A stretch of DNA of 64,000 nt from [Limnothrix rosea] IAM M-220. GTDB taxonomy: Bacteria; Cyanobacteriota; Cyanobacteriia; Cyanobacteriales; MRBY01. Below the pieces are notes generated by a model. That model worked only from the letters and a program-made list of their open reading frames with translations, searched no databases and was not told the origin of the DNA. Positions 1 through 8,517 of the stretch are shown piece after piece. The translations under genes were made by a program, and so were the position numbers. The stretch's first letter is position 1. Each line of letters opens with the position of its first letter. The stretch is from positions 1 through 64,000 of the forward strand of contig NZ_MRBY01000005.1 in NCBI RefSeq assembly GCF_001904615.1, written 5' to 3'.

Positions 1-90
1 CTGGGTTAGTAATGGAACCATCGTTTCAACGACATTGCTTTTACTACTTCAGCATACTCATTCCCGGAGAGCCTGATCTTCGGTCAATTC

Positions 91-864
91 CTAAGGCGAT
101 AATTGCGCAACTTTTTCTAGCCAACCGCCTAAATCAACAGCTTCTATCCCGCGAAGCGGTAACCTTTCACCCACCATAAAGCAGTTATATCCCCAAGTGG
201 CTAAAAACAGTTTGACCGCCGTGAGCTCTGGTTCTTTTTGCACTTTACCAAGAGTTTTGAGGCGATCCTCAATAAACCAAAATGTTGATTTGTGTTTCTG
301 TAATAATTGCTTTAAAATTTCGGATTTTGGCTGTTTTGTTTCTTTACCAAAAATATTCGAGCTGGGGAAATTAATATTTTGCTGTTGTAAAAGTTGATGA
401 ACAAACCGAGCTTCTTTCGTTGTAATAATGTAAGTTTCGACGGCATCATCTGCGAGTAATTGCTTTAAACAAGCGGGCATACCATCGTAAAACCGATGTA
501 AGGATAGCCAATGGTCTAACTCGTTAGTAATTTGGCGATCGCGGACAGTATCGAGGGCCAACATCAACCCATCTTGCGTGGTATCCCAGTGACTTAGGCT
601 TTGCGCTAAAATTCTTCGCCAATCTTGCCAAATCACATTGGAATTTTGGCCTTGTAATAAAACATGAATTAATACAACCATTTCCCAGCCTGTTTCGATG
701 ACTGGGCGTAACTCATAAAAAGCTGGACGAAGGGATTCTAAGGTCTTTTGTTCAAGGTTCGTTTGCGTAATTTGCTGGTAGGCGATCGCCGCCGAATGGA
801 AATATTCTGCAAGGCCATCGCAAATGACACCATCAGAATCAAAAGCAATAACTTGAGAAACCAT
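91..864 (-). CDS. HAD-superfamily hydrolase
   Basis: Probable phosphatase of the haloacid dehalogenase superfamily; substrate not predictable. Motif I is FDSDGVICDG near the N-terminus, with the nucleophile and acid/base aspartates in DxD. Motif II is the IITTK stretch around residue 148, a lysine follows in KQPKSEIL, and the acidic FIEDR stretch near residue 197 fits motif III/IV. At about 257 residues it is somewhat longer than the smallest phosphoglycolate-phosphatase-like members, the extra length being a helical cap between motifs I and II. A TTG lies directly upstream, but ATG at 864 is preferred because it shares one base with the stop of the upstream DUF1825 gene (TGATG), which suggests translational coupling. 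The family is clear, the substrate unknown. Confidence 0.85.
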   Translation of the reverse strand: MVSQVIAFDSDGVICDGLAEYFHSAAIAYQQITQTNLEQKTLESLRPAFYELRPVIETGWEMVVLIHVLLQGQNSNVIWQDWRRILAQSLSHWDTTQDGLMLALDTVRDRQITNELDHWLSLHRFYDGMPACLKQLLADDAVETYIITTKEARFVHQLLQQQNINFPSSNIFGKETKQPKSEILKQLLQKHKSTFWFIEDRLKTLGKVQKEPELTAVKLFLATWGYNCFMVGERLPLRGIEAVDLGGWLEKVAQLSP

Positions 865-1181
865 CAATCAGGAATTTGAGACTTCATACGGTCGAGGGTC
901 AGATTCATCTGATCAAACATTTGCTGCGGTGTCATCCCAAATTGACCAAGCTGTGTCTTCATCTGTTCGACAGCCATCTGCGCCATAAAATCATCGGACA
1001 GCTCAAAGCGTTTCATAAAGATCTTGTAGCGATCCATCATCGCCTCCATCTGGTCGATGTACATCTTCTTGCCTTCGCGGTCAAACTTACCGAAATCGCT
1101 ACCTAATTGCACAAGATTTTGATAATCCGTAAACAGACTTTGAGCTTCTTGTTGGACAATCTCTGAATCAAAAAATCCCAT
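864..1181 (-). CDS. DUF1825 family protein
   Basis: A 105-residue, highly charged and probably all-helical protein that matches the cyanobacterial DUF1825 family from its opening MGFFDSEIVQQEAQ through the central KMYIDQMEAMMDRYKIFMKR segment. No biochemical function is established for the family as far as I know. It has no signal peptide or membrane segment, so it should be cytosolic. It is the first gene of a two-gene unit: its stop overlaps the start of the HAD hydrolase. The full length matches the usual family size. Confidence 0.88.
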   Translation of the reverse strand: MGFFDSEIVQQEAQSLFTDYQNLVQLGSDFGKFDREGKKMYIDQMEAMMDRYKIFMKRFELSDDFMAQMAVEQMKTQLGQFGMTPQQMFDQMNLTLDRMKSQIPD

Positions 1182-1323
1182 TTTACTTATCTTTTCCTAA
1201 ATTAAATAACGCGAGAAGTTCACCCGCAGGAGAACGGAAGTTGTGATTTAACGATATTTGATACCATTAATTTTAATTCAGGCGGTTTTACGCCGCAAAG
1301 TATGGTTTTCCGCATTAAGCCCT

Positions 1324-1713
1324 ATGAAACAGGCGATCGCCAAACTCGCTAACCAACCAAAAGACCGCAAGATTGCCATTGGACTTGCCCTAGCGGGTTC
1401 GGTTACGCCCCTCGCTGGTGTCCATAAATTTTACATCGGCCAACCTGTGTGGGGTGTGGTTTACTTACTGCTGTGGTCAACCCCCATACCGCAAATTGCC
1501 TGTGCCATCGAAGCCGTATGGTTTGTACTACAAGATTTCGATTCATTCCAAGAAAAATTTGGCCTTGCTAGCGCCCAAACCAATAAAACCCTCGAAATGG
1601 CAAAAAAAACCGAGGCGATCGCCTCAGCATTGCGAGAACTAGAAAAACTCCGCACAGAAGGTTTAATTACCGAATACGAATTTGAACAAAAACGCCGCGC
1701 TTTACTCGAATAA
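1324..1713 (+). CDS. TM2 and SHOCT-like domain membrane protein
   Basis: Small membrane protein of about 129 residues. A TM2 domain (two hydrophobic hairpin segments separated by a short turn, with GVHKFYIGQPVWG between them) occupies roughly residues 15-70. A C-terminal short helix (ELEKLRTEGLITEYEFEQKR) has the form of a SHOCT domain, an oligomerisation helix. The frame is open upstream from a TTG at 1258, but ATG at 1324 begins a more typical N-terminus. TM2 proteins are widespread; the function of this one is unknown. Confidence 0.75.
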   Translation: MKQAIAKLANQPKDRKIAIGLALAGSVTPLAGVHKFYIGQPVWGVVYLLLWSTPIPQIACAIEAVWFVLQDFDSFQEKFGLASAQTNKTLEMAKKTEAIASALRELEKLRTEGLITEYEFEQKRRALLE

Positions 1714-1910
1714 ACAAAAAATTAAAATTCCATACAGCCATGCCGCATAAACTCTAGAGAATCTCCCATACCCTTCCCTAGGCGGTCAGAGGTTTCAGAA
1801 GGCTACGCTAATTTCCCCTTAAACTCTAGCGAAAAAAGAATTCTATTGCTCATGCGAAACCACCATAACCACCCTATTTCAGCTATTAGCTAAACTGTAC
1901 CACCCAGTGA

Positions 1911-2378
1911 CTATGCAAACTCTTCTATGGAACCCGCAATAATCGGCGTTTGACGAAAATACTTGCTGAGCCGTAATTGATTGCCCCGATGATTCCAATG
2001 GACTTGATCAAAAATGTGGGACAAAAGACACACCCCCCGGCCACATTCCGCTTCTTCCGGTGGCAATAGGTGATCATCTAAATCGCAACAATGCTCACTT
2101 TTATTGAAGCCTGTCCCCTCATCCGTAATAATCCAAGAACACTGTTCGGTATTCATGAAGAAGTGAACCACGACTTTTTTCGTTGGATCAAGGGCATTGC
2201 CATGCTTTGCGGCATTAACAAGGGCTTCCTGTAACCCTAGGCGTAAATCGTACTGCCATTCATCGGGAATACGCTCTAGGAGAATATCTAAAACTGGATA
2301 GAGGTAAAGCGTTGAGGCAAAACTTAAAGTACTCCAATGAGACTTTGGGGGGGGCATGGAAATCGCAATCACAGTCAA
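1911..2378 (-). CDS. Anti-sigma factor-type serine kinase (HATPase_c_2)
   Basis: A 155-residue stand-alone GHKL ATPase domain of the RsbW/SpoIIAB type. The N box is LGLQEALVNAAKHGN at about residues 47-61. The G1-type motif is ITDEGTGF near residue 89, and the glycine-rich lid is CGRGVCLL near residue 113. Such proteins phosphorylate anti-anti-sigma (STAS) partners or bind sigma factors. No STAS gene lies beside it here, so the partner is elsewhere. The TTG start at 2378 is preferred over ATG at 2357 because AAGGAG sits just upstream of the TTG. It is probably a monocistron. Confidence 0.82.
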   Translation of the reverse strand: MTVIAISMPPPKSHWSTLSFASTLYLYPVLDILLERIPDEWQYDLRLGLQEALVNAAKHGNALDPTKKVVVHFFMNTEQCSWIITDEGTGFNKSEHCCDLDDHLLPPEEAECGRGVCLLSHIFDQVHWNHRGNQLRLSKYFRQTPIIAGSIEEFA

Positions 2379-2557
2379 TGCTCCTTGACAAACTAACTTG
2401 CTGAGTATGGTGTCATCGAGAATTAGCCACTGCCTCGTAGAACAGTGTTTTGTTGTGATGCTAATGGCATAAAAGGCTCAAATTGCTCATCATTTAGCGT
2501 AAAGACCGTACTTTCTATGGCGGCTCTTACTGAACTATATTATACAAAAAATTGAAA

Positions 2558-3907
2558 TTACACCATTTTTAAAAGAACGGCGCATTCTACATGGGGCGTT
2601 TGTGGAAAAAAGTCAGCGGGCTGTACCCATTCCACTGTATAGGCTTCAGCTTCGCATAGGATTTTTAAGTCCCTCGCTAGGGTTGCTGGGTTGCAACTAA
2701 TGTAAAGGATTTGTCTAGGTCGGGATTGCCGTAATGTGTCGAGAACGCGGCGATCGCAGCCTTTACGCGGTGGGTCAACTAGTACAATATCGGCGGTGTC
2801 TTCGAGGTTGGGCAATACATCCTCAACTGTCCCGACCAGAAATTTGACATTTTCAATGTGATTATCCGCTGCACTGGCTTGGGCTTGCTGTACAGAGCTG
2901 GGCAAAACTTCAATGCCGATAACTTGTTTTGCCTGCTGAGCTAGGGGTAGTGTAAATGTCCCGACACCACAGTAGGCATCGATGATCGTTTCATTGCCCT
3001 GAAGTTCGAGCTGTCCAAGGATTTTTTCTAGGAGGTGCTCAGCAACGGCGGTATTAATTTGAAAAAAGGTTTCAGGGCGAAGTTTCAGGTTTAGTCCGAC
3101 AAAGGTTTCGTTTACATAGTCGCGTCCGGCGATCGCCCTTGTGTCACGTCCCCAAATCATATTGCCTTTGCGGTCATTGATATTGAGGCAAACACCGACC
3201 AGTGCAGGATATTCAGCCAGCCAACTAGCCGCTTGCTCTTCTAAATTCGGAAAATCGGGCGCTGTCGTAATTAAAGTTAAAAGGATTTCGCCTGTGTGGT
3301 GACCAATGCGAAAAGCCAAATGTCGTAATTTGCCTTGGTGTTTTGCTTCGTTATAAATAGACCAACCATTCGCCGCGATGTCCTGCTTGATATCACTTAA
3401 TAAAGGATTGAGTCGCTGGTCTTGAATCGGACATTGATTGAGATTTACTAGCTGATGACTGCCCTTACGGTAATAGCCCGCCTGCAATTGTCCTGTACTT
3501 GAACGTCCCACTGGATAGGTTGATTTATTCCGATAGCCTAAACCCGATGAACCATGCAAAATTGGCTCAACCTTAAGATCTTCAAAGCCACCAATACGCT
3601 GTAATGCTTGGGTTACTTCTTTTGTTTTGATCTCGAGCTGTAAAGACTCCTCAACCTGTAACCACTGACAACCACCACATTTATCCGCAACAATACAGGG
3701 AGGGCGACGGCGATCGCCAGAAGGCTCAAGCATACGTTGAATTTTTCCTAGGCCATATTGGCGCTTTAGACGCGTAATACGAACCTCAAGGCGATCGCCC
3801 GGTACAGTATCCGGCACAAACACAACTTGATTCCCATATCGACCAACCCCAGACCCCTGACTATTGAGATCATGAATTGTCAATTCAATCAGATCACCCT
3901 GTTGCAT
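2558..3907 (-). CDS. rlmD: 23S rRNA (uracil-5-)-methyltransferase, RlmD/RumA type
   Basis: Class I SAM-dependent RNA m5U methyltransferase of 449 residues, the usual length. An N-terminal TRAM domain (about residues 1-60) binds RNA. An iron-sulphur cluster site is indicated by CGGC around residue 78 with further cysteines at CIVADKC and QCPIQ. The SAM site is IDAYCGVGTFTLPLA near residue 310, the DPPRKG motif lies near 378, and the catalytic cysteine is in ISCNPATLARDL near 405. It could act on 23S U1939 or be a close paralogue. It is divergent from nirA. Confidence 0.88.
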   Translation of the reverse strand: MQQGDLIELTIHDLNSQGSGVGRYGNQVVFVPDTVPGDRLEVRITRLKRQYGLGKIQRMLEPSGDRRRPPCIVADKCGGCQWLQVEESLQLEIKTKEVTQALQRIGGFEDLKVEPILHGSSGLGYRNKSTYPVGRSSTGQLQAGYYRKGSHQLVNLNQCPIQDQRLNPLLSDIKQDIAANGWSIYNEAKHQGKLRHLAFRIGHHTGEILLTLITTAPDFPNLEEQAASWLAEYPALVGVCLNINDRKGNMIWGRDTRAIAGRDYVNETFVGLNLKLRPETFFQINTAVAEHLLEKILGQLELQGNETIIDAYCGVGTFTLPLAQQAKQVIGIEVLPSSVQQAQASAADNHIENVKFLVGTVEDVLPNLEDTADIVLVDPPRKGCDRRVLDTLRQSRPRQILYISCNPATLARDLKILCEAEAYTVEWVQPADFFPQTPHVECAVLLKMV

Positions 3908-4071
3908 CGCCTCTACTCCCTAGCTTGTTCAAATCGGCCATCCACACTCTACCCTGTCTCAGGAAATTTCAACGCCTTTCCCGACCCACCCATAGAAATA
4001 AAAACAAGATCAAAAAGAAATGTCAAAACAGCATTTATATCATTGATTTTCAACAAGGCAACCCGAATAAA

Positions 4072-4113
4072 GTATCAAAAGATACAAGCTAACCCAGTTG
4101 GAATCGATAACTT
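4072..4113 (+). promoter_or_regulatory. NtcA-activated promoter of nirA
   Basis: GTATCAAAAGATAC at 4072-4085 is an exact GTA-N8-TAC NtcA site and nearly a perfect palindrome. Exactly 22 bases later, at 4108-4113, TAACTT fits the TA-N3-T minus-10 box. This spacing is the class II NtcA-activated architecture known from cyanobacterial nitrogen genes, and it lies upstream of the nitrite reductase start at 4187. Binding itself is inferred. Confidence 0.88.
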
Positions 4114-4186
4114 AACGACGTGTCCTGAGAATATTGCCTAACTCCGCACACACCCCATTAATCCAGCCAAAATCGGTTTATCCTCC

Positions 4187-5740
4187 ATGACTGACACACC
4201 CAAAAAAGTCAAACTAACAAAAATTGATCAAGCCAAAATAGCAAAACCCGGCTTAGCGATCAAAGATGAAATTGAACAGTTTGCTCAGGCTGGTTGGGAA
4301 GCATTGGATAAAGATGACCTTATTATTCGTCTCAAATTTTTAGGTCTATTCCACCGTCCTGTAACGCCCGGCAAATTCATGTTGCGGATGCGCACACCCA
4401 ATGGCATCCTAACCAGCGAAAAAATGCATGTCCTCGCCGAAGTCGTCAAGCGCTATGGCGAAGACGGTAGCGCCGACATCACGACCCGCCAAAACCTACA
4501 ACTACGCGGTATTCGCCTTGAAGATGTGCCCGACATGTTCCAAAAATTTAAAGAAGTAGGTTTAACGAGCGTCCAATCCGGCCATGACAACATTCGTAAT
4601 ATCACAGGTTCCCCCGTGGCCGGCATCGATCCAGAAGAATACTTTGATACCCGCGAACTCGCTGAAAAGCTCCAAGACATGATCACTAACGGTGGCGAAG
4701 GCAGCTTTGAGTTTAGCGACTTGCCCCGTAAATTTAATATCTGTGTCGAAGGCGCACCGGATAATTCGTCCCACGTCGAAATCAATGATATTGCCTACGT
4801 TCCAGCATTCAAAGATGGTGAATTTGGGTTCAATATTCTCGTTGGAGGTTACTTCTCTGCCCAGAGAATTGCCGAGGGAATTCCCATCAATGTATGGGTT
4901 CCGCCGACAGAAGAAGCGGTACTCGCAGTTAGTCGTGGCATTATTACACTATATACTCGCTATGGTGCAGAGGAAGGATTGCGAGGTAATAGAGCCAAAG
5001 CCCGTGTTTTGTGGCTCGTAGAGGCTTGGGGCGTTGAAAAATTCCGTGCCAAGCTTGAAGAAGAAACGGCCATGACCTTTGCTGCGGCTGCACCAGAAGA
5101 TGCGTTCACCATGGAAAAACGTGACCATCTTGGCGTGCATCCCCAAAAGCAAGAGGGCTACAGCTATGTTGGTTTGCATGTTCCTGCAGGTCGTCTCACG
5201 GCGGAGGATATGTTTGAGGTGGCTCGTCTCGCTGAAACCTATGGTGTTGGTGAAATTCGCGCTACTGTCGAGGAGAATTTTATTATTCCCTATGTCAAAA
5301 ATGAAAATGTTGACACGCTTCTCAAGGAACCTTTGTTAGAGAAGTTTTCGATTAATCCCTCCCCTTTGGTTCGCTCTTTTGTGTCTTGTACTGGCAATCG
5401 CTACTGCAATTTTGCCCTCATTGAAACGAAGGGACAGGGTTTAGCTTTAGCGAAGGAGCTGGATGCTGAGCTGGATATTCCCCAGCGGGTACGGATGCAC
5501 TGGACTGGTTGCCCCAACTCCTGTGGTCAGGCTCAGGTTGGTGACTTGGGGATGCTTGGTGCGAAGGCGAAAGTCGATGGCAAAATTGTTGAGGCGGTTA
5601 ATCTCTACACTGGTGGCACAGTTGGTAAGGATGCCAGCCTCGGTTCTGTTGTGGAGAAGAAGGTTCCCTGTGGTGAAACGCTCAAGGAAAGGGTTAAGGG
5701 GATTTTAATTGAGCAGTTTGGGGCAACGCCTAAGGCTTAG
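4187..5740 (+). CDS. nirA: Ferredoxin-nitrite reductase NirA
   Basis: Six-electron reduction of nitrite to ammonium with reduced ferredoxin. Two ferredoxin-like half domains alternate with sirohaem/4Fe-4S domains over 517 residues. The cluster and sirohaem ligands are visible as C401 and C407 (CTGNRYC) and C442 and C446 (CPNSC). The length is that of cyanobacterial NirA, without the C-terminal ferredoxin extension seen in some species. In many cyanobacteria nirA leads a nitrate operon with a transporter and narB. Here it stands alone: a terminator follows and the next gene is on the other strand. Regulation by NtcA is supported by the upstream promoter. The start is the first in-frame ATG after the promoter. 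Confidence 0.96.
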   Translation: MTDTPKKVKLTKIDQAKIAKPGLAIKDEIEQFAQAGWEALDKDDLIIRLKFLGLFHRPVTPGKFMLRMRTPNGILTSEKMHVLAEVVKRYGEDGSADITTRQNLQLRGIRLEDVPDMFQKFKEVGLTSVQSGHDNIRNITGSPVAGIDPEEYFDTRELAEKLQDMITNGGEGSFEFSDLPRKFNICVEGAPDNSSHVEINDIAYVPAFKDGEFGFNILVGGYFSAQRIAEGIPINVWVPPTEEAVLAVSRGIITLYTRYGAEEGLRGNRAKARVLWLVEAWGVEKFRAKLEEETAMTFAAAAPEDAFTMEKRDHLGVHPQKQEGYSYVGLHVPAGRLTAEDMFEVARLAETYGVGEIRATVEENFIIPYVKNENVDTLLKEPLLEKFSINPSPLVRSFVSCTGNRYCNFALIETKGQGLALAKELDAELDIPQRVRMHWTGCPNSCGQAQVGDLGMLGAKAKVDGKIVEAVNLYTGGTVGKDASLGSVVEKKVPCGETLKERVKGILIEQFGATPKA

Positions 5741-5779
5741 AGCTTGGTGTCTAAATAAATTTTCATCTCAAGTTGTTTG

Positions 5780-5818
5780 AAATCGGTAAGGCTTATTGGG
5801 CAGTACCGATTTTTTTTG
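5780..5818 (+). terminator. Rho-independent terminator after nirA
   Basis: A nine-base stem AAATCGGTA (5780-5788) pairs with TACCGATTT (5804-5812) around a 15-base loop, followed by a run of T. It sits 40 bases after the nirA stop. Confidence 0.8.
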
Positions 5819-5895
5819 TAATTTGAGTTCTGGTTAAATGAAGTCGGTGGTGGGGCGACGACGACGGAGAAAAGATGTGAGATTGTTGGTGGATA

Positions 5896-5923
5896 AAAAA
5901 CGGTGGCGATCGCCACCGTTTTT
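5896..5923. terminator. HIP1-centred perfect palindrome, likely bidirectional terminator
   Basis: A perfect 28-base palindrome: AAAAACGGTGGCGA followed by its exact reverse complement, centred on the HIP1 octamer GCGATCGC. The strong GC stem is flanked by five A on one side and five T on the other, so it reads as a terminator on either strand. It lies between nirA and the convergent decapeptide-repeat gene, 15 bases after the latter's stop. Confidence 0.75.
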
Positions 5924-5937
5924 ATTTCAAATTAAAT

Positions 5938-6342
5938 TTAGTGAGAATGTTCACCCTCCATATCGGAGTGACCTTCGTGCATAGCTGGATTATCGCCGGA
6001 CTGGGGCATCTCCGTGGGGGTGTTACTATTTTCTTCAATGATTTCTATCGGGTGATGATGGGGTTCCATCAAACTCATATTTTGTCTACCGACGGAAAGT
6101 AATCCCATGGAGACAGCACCGAGGCTAGCGGCTCCCATAGACACTAAACCAACCGAAAATAAACCCATTGCCACAACGCCAATAGAGACAATGCCATGGG
6201 TTGCCACGCCGATCGCCACAATACCGTGGGCAGAAATCCCGATGGCGATCGTGCCGTGGGCGGAAATCCCGATCGACAAAAATTTTGTTTTGCTGAGGGC
6301 TGTTTTGCTGATGCTTGGTTTTTCTGGCGAACTAACAGTCAT
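5938..6342 (-). CDS. Decapeptide-repeat protein with His-rich tail
   Basis: Not a family I can name. The 134-residue product has three parts. Residues 1-20 are a polar Ser/Lys-rich head. Residues 21-90 are seven uninterrupted ten-residue repeats of the form xxSIGxxxxG, for example FLSIGISAHG and TIAIGISAHG, with glycine at positions 5 and 10 of every unit. Residues 91-134 are an acidic, histidine-rich tail (HHHP near residue 95 and HEGHSDMEGEHSH at the end) that could bind metal ions. The repeat block is hydrophobic and could be a beta-solenoid or a membrane-associated stack; I cannot decide. It is 18 bases downstream of the DUF92 gene on the same strand, so probably cotranscribed with it. 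It ends at the HIP1-centred terminator. Confidence 0.75.
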   Translation of the reverse strand: MTVSSPEKPSISKTALSKTKFLSIGISAHGTIAIGISAHGIVAIGVATHGIVSIGVVAMGLFSVGLVSMGAASLGAVSMGLLSVGRQNMSLMEPHHHPIEIIEENSNTPTEMPQSGDNPAMHEGHSDMEGEHSH

Positions 6343-6360
6343 GAAAATAATTTGTCGATG

Positions 6361-7113
6361 TTAAGAAATTGCTAACCAGTATAGCCAAGCTAATAAAATC
6401 GCGACGACTGCCCCAATGAGGGTATTAATGATGTTGACGACTTCATTGGTGAGGAGGTCAAATTTTTCTTGGATGGTTGCGCCAATGACGCTTTCTAGGT
6501 TGGTTGCGACAAAGGCGGCGATCGCACACCACAAAATCCCCCAAATATTAATCATGCCAATGGCGTACCCGACCATGGCGATCGCCACAGAAGCAATCAT
6601 TCCCGCTAATGTCCCTTCTAAACTGACTGCCCCCTCCGTGCCCCTAGGCACAGGTCGAAAGGTTGTAATCAAAAAGGTGCGTTTACCGTAGGCTTTGCCC
6701 ACTTCGCTAGCAGCTGTATCCGATAATTTGGTACTAAAACTGGCAACGTAACCCAAGACCAATAATCCCTGCCAAAAGTCCGGTACAAGTAAAGTTCCTA
6801 AGGCACAGAGAGTGCCAATGAGCGCTGAGCCCCATACATTTTCAGGCCCCCGTAAACCACCGCGGCCTTCGGCAATACCTGCGGCTTCTTTGATGTCTTT
6901 GCCAATTTTTGTGACGCCAACGCCCACCAAAAAGTAAAACATCACCACAATATACCCTTGCCAATGGAGACAGCCCCACACCAGCACACCTAACAGCCAA
7001 GCATTGAGGTAGCCCATTGGGGTCAGGAGCTTTTTCGGGATTATGAGGGCGATCGCCACCAAGACTGTATTGAGGGCGATCGCCACTAGCCAAGGATTTT
7101 CGAAGAGCATCAT
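6361..7113 (-). CDS. DUF92 (TIGR00297) membrane protein, probable phytyl-phosphate kinase
   Basis: Polytopic membrane protein of 250 residues with about six hydrophobic segments. It carries the family signature: FLVGVGVTKIGKD near residue 64, the GGLRGPENVWGSA block near 85-97, and a SFSTKLSDTAASEVGKAYGK stretch near residue 130. The plant homologue VTE6 and the Synechocystis homologue convert phytyl phosphate to phytyl diphosphate for tocopherol or chlorophyll salvage; that activity is known for relatives and inferred here. It is followed closely by the decapeptide-repeat gene. ATG codons at 7113 and 7110 are both possible starts. Confidence 0.82.
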   Translation of the reverse strand: MMLFENPWLVAIALNTVLVAIALIIPKKLLTPMGYLNAWLLGVLVWGCLHWQGYIVVMFYFLVGVGVTKIGKDIKEAAGIAEGRGGLRGPENVWGSALIGTLCALGTLLVPDFWQGLLVLGYVASFSTKLSDTAASEVGKAYGKRTFLITTFRPVPRGTEGAVSLEGTLAGMIASVAIAMVGYAIGMINIWGILWCAIAAFVATNLESVIGATIQEKFDLLTNEVVNIINTLIGAVVAILLAWLYWLAIS

Positions 7114-7150
7114 AGTCGCAGCGGCAAAGATTGATGAAGGAAATTAAAAA

Positions 7151-7756
7151 TTAAGATTTGGCATAACTGCGGAACGGTTGCCCCCAGTATCGCCAACATT
7201 CTTTATTAAACGGCGATCGCCACCGGAGAATCAAATCCCGCTCTAGGGCTAACCTTTGGGTACGGTCGCTGGGGACAGAAACATTAAAGGCCATATTAAC
7301 CGCGAAATCCATTCCATACTTCCGGTGTAGGCTCACATAGGCATCAATATAATCCTTACAATCATGTACCCCTTTCCACCGCTGTTTAATAGATAATTTC
7401 GTTTCACCCACATACAGCAGCAATGGCACTGAATGGTCTAACACAAAATAAATATTGGCTTGCCCTTCACTAAGGGGATCGGGGCGATCGCGATAAAAAT
7501 CCCAAGGCTTACGGGGCAACTCAAACGGATCCAGCTTCTCCGCATCCCAGTGAGCAGGCTTGGTGTCTAGCTCAAATAAAAGACTCGTTTGTCCCGCGGC
7601 TGAATTTTGGCGAGCTTGCGCTTGAAAGTTAGCAATACGGCTTTTCCAAGCCATTAGCGCCGACGAACTCATCTCCAAAGTTGGTCGCCTTTGCACCTTA
7701 TAGGGATTAGTCACCGTATCGGCAACAGAAAATAAATTAAGCTGTTCGTCAGGCAT
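7151..7756 (-). CDS. GIY-YIG nuclease family protein
   Basis: About 201 residues. A GIY-YIG-type core is visible in the middle: NIYFVLD followed by LLLYVGET and then KQRWKGVHDCKDY, which fits the beta-hairpin and following helix of the fold. The first tyrosine of the classical GIY motif is in IYF. No DNA-binding partner domain is evident. The open frame extends ten codons upstream, but ATG at 7756 (MPDEQLNLF) is the likely start. Substrate and role are unknown. Confidence 0.7.
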   Translation of the reverse strand: MPDEQLNLFSVADTVTNPYKVQRRPTLEMSSSALMAWKSRIANFQAQARQNSAAGQTSLLFELDTKPAHWDAEKLDPFELPRKPWDFYRDRPDPLSEGQANIYFVLDHSVPLLLYVGETKLSIKQRWKGVHDCKDYIDAYVSLHRKYGMDFAVNMAFNVSVPSDRTQRLALERDLILRWRSPFNKECWRYWGQPFRSYAKS

Positions 7757-7811
7757 AAAAGTCGAGAAAATTGTAGCGAAAATCAAAGGATTGTCTTTAG
7801 TTTAATAAAAC

Positions 7812-8225
7812 CTAAGTGCGCTCCCCTTGCCATCGAAGAAATTCTAAAGGCAAACCATCCGGATCGGCTAGGAACATCACTTCATAAATGCGATCGCCGA
7901 TCATTTGCTGTTGGGGATTGAGCAATATTTTGAGCGGCTCAGACGCTTTTGCTTGGAGCCTTGCCAGCCAGCTGGGCAAACTCGGCGTTAGTGCTGTCAG
8001 ATCAAACGAGACATGGTAATAACCCACATAATGCTCATCACCAAAGGCATCGGGCGCAGGTTTGGGCTGGGGAATTTGGATCAGCTCGATCCGCCCAAGC
8101 TCTCCCCGGAGCCAACAGGCAAGGGTAAAGCCCGTTGTAAATTGCACCTCCGTCGTGAAACCGAGTAAACCATAAAAGGCGATCGCCCGGTGAATATCAG
8201 CAGTACGAATAGAAATGTGGTGCAT
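7812..8225 (-). CDS. VOC (glyoxalase/bleomycin-resistance) family protein
   Basis: A 137-residue protein with two beta-alpha-beta-beta-beta modules. It opens with MHHISIRTADIHRAIAFY, where the first metal-ligand histidine would lie, and ends with MFLADPDGLPLEFLRW, which holds the C-terminal glutamate ligand. HVSFDL in the middle supplies another candidate ligand. Family members act as metal-dependent lyases, dioxygenases or isomerases; the substrate is not predictable. The start is at the edge of the spacer that holds the first inverted-repeat element. Confidence 0.8.
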   Translation of the reverse strand: MHHISIRTADIHRAIAFYGLLGFTTEVQFTTGFTLACWLRGELGRIELIQIPQPKPAPDAFGDEHYVGYYHVSFDLTALTPSLPSWLARLQAKASEPLKILLNPQQQMIGDRIYEVMFLADPDGLPLEFLRWQGERT

Positions 8226-8310
8226 AAAACAACAGGAAAAAATTAAGAGAGAGGACTAAAAAACAGGTAAATCTCCAGCAATACTTATCAGCTTTAACCA
8301 GTTTCGGTGT

Positions 8311-8517
8311 AATTCAACCTGAGTTCGGTTTAAGCATGGTCTGGAATGATGACGCGGCGAAAGGGAGAGCGAGGGATGGGGCGATTTTTCATTCAAACAA
8401 TTCTAATGCGGGTGTCCGTTGATGTCCCGTGTCTCCCCCTCTCCGTGTCTCCCTATCCCAATGTCCCCATGTCTTCAAGGTATTCAGATAACTCCTTAAC
8501 CCGAACTGACGTTAATT
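8311..8517 (+). mobile_element. MITE-like element, copy A
   Basis: About 207 bp bounded by imperfect terminal inverted repeats. The left end contains TGAGTTCGGTTTAAG (8320-8334). The right end contains CTTAACCCGAACTGA (8495-8509), whose reverse complement differs at two positions; pairing extends outward to AATT on each side. The interior has a purine-rich GGGAGAGCGAGGGATGGGG block and a later C/T-rich block that can pair imperfectly with it. No transposase is encoded. Related copies lie near 29.8, 32.8 and 42.0 kb. Confidence 0.72.

Noticed and set aside
1-90. Possible tRNA or gene end at the left edge
   Set aside because: No cloverleaf or open frame could be made from the first 90 bases.
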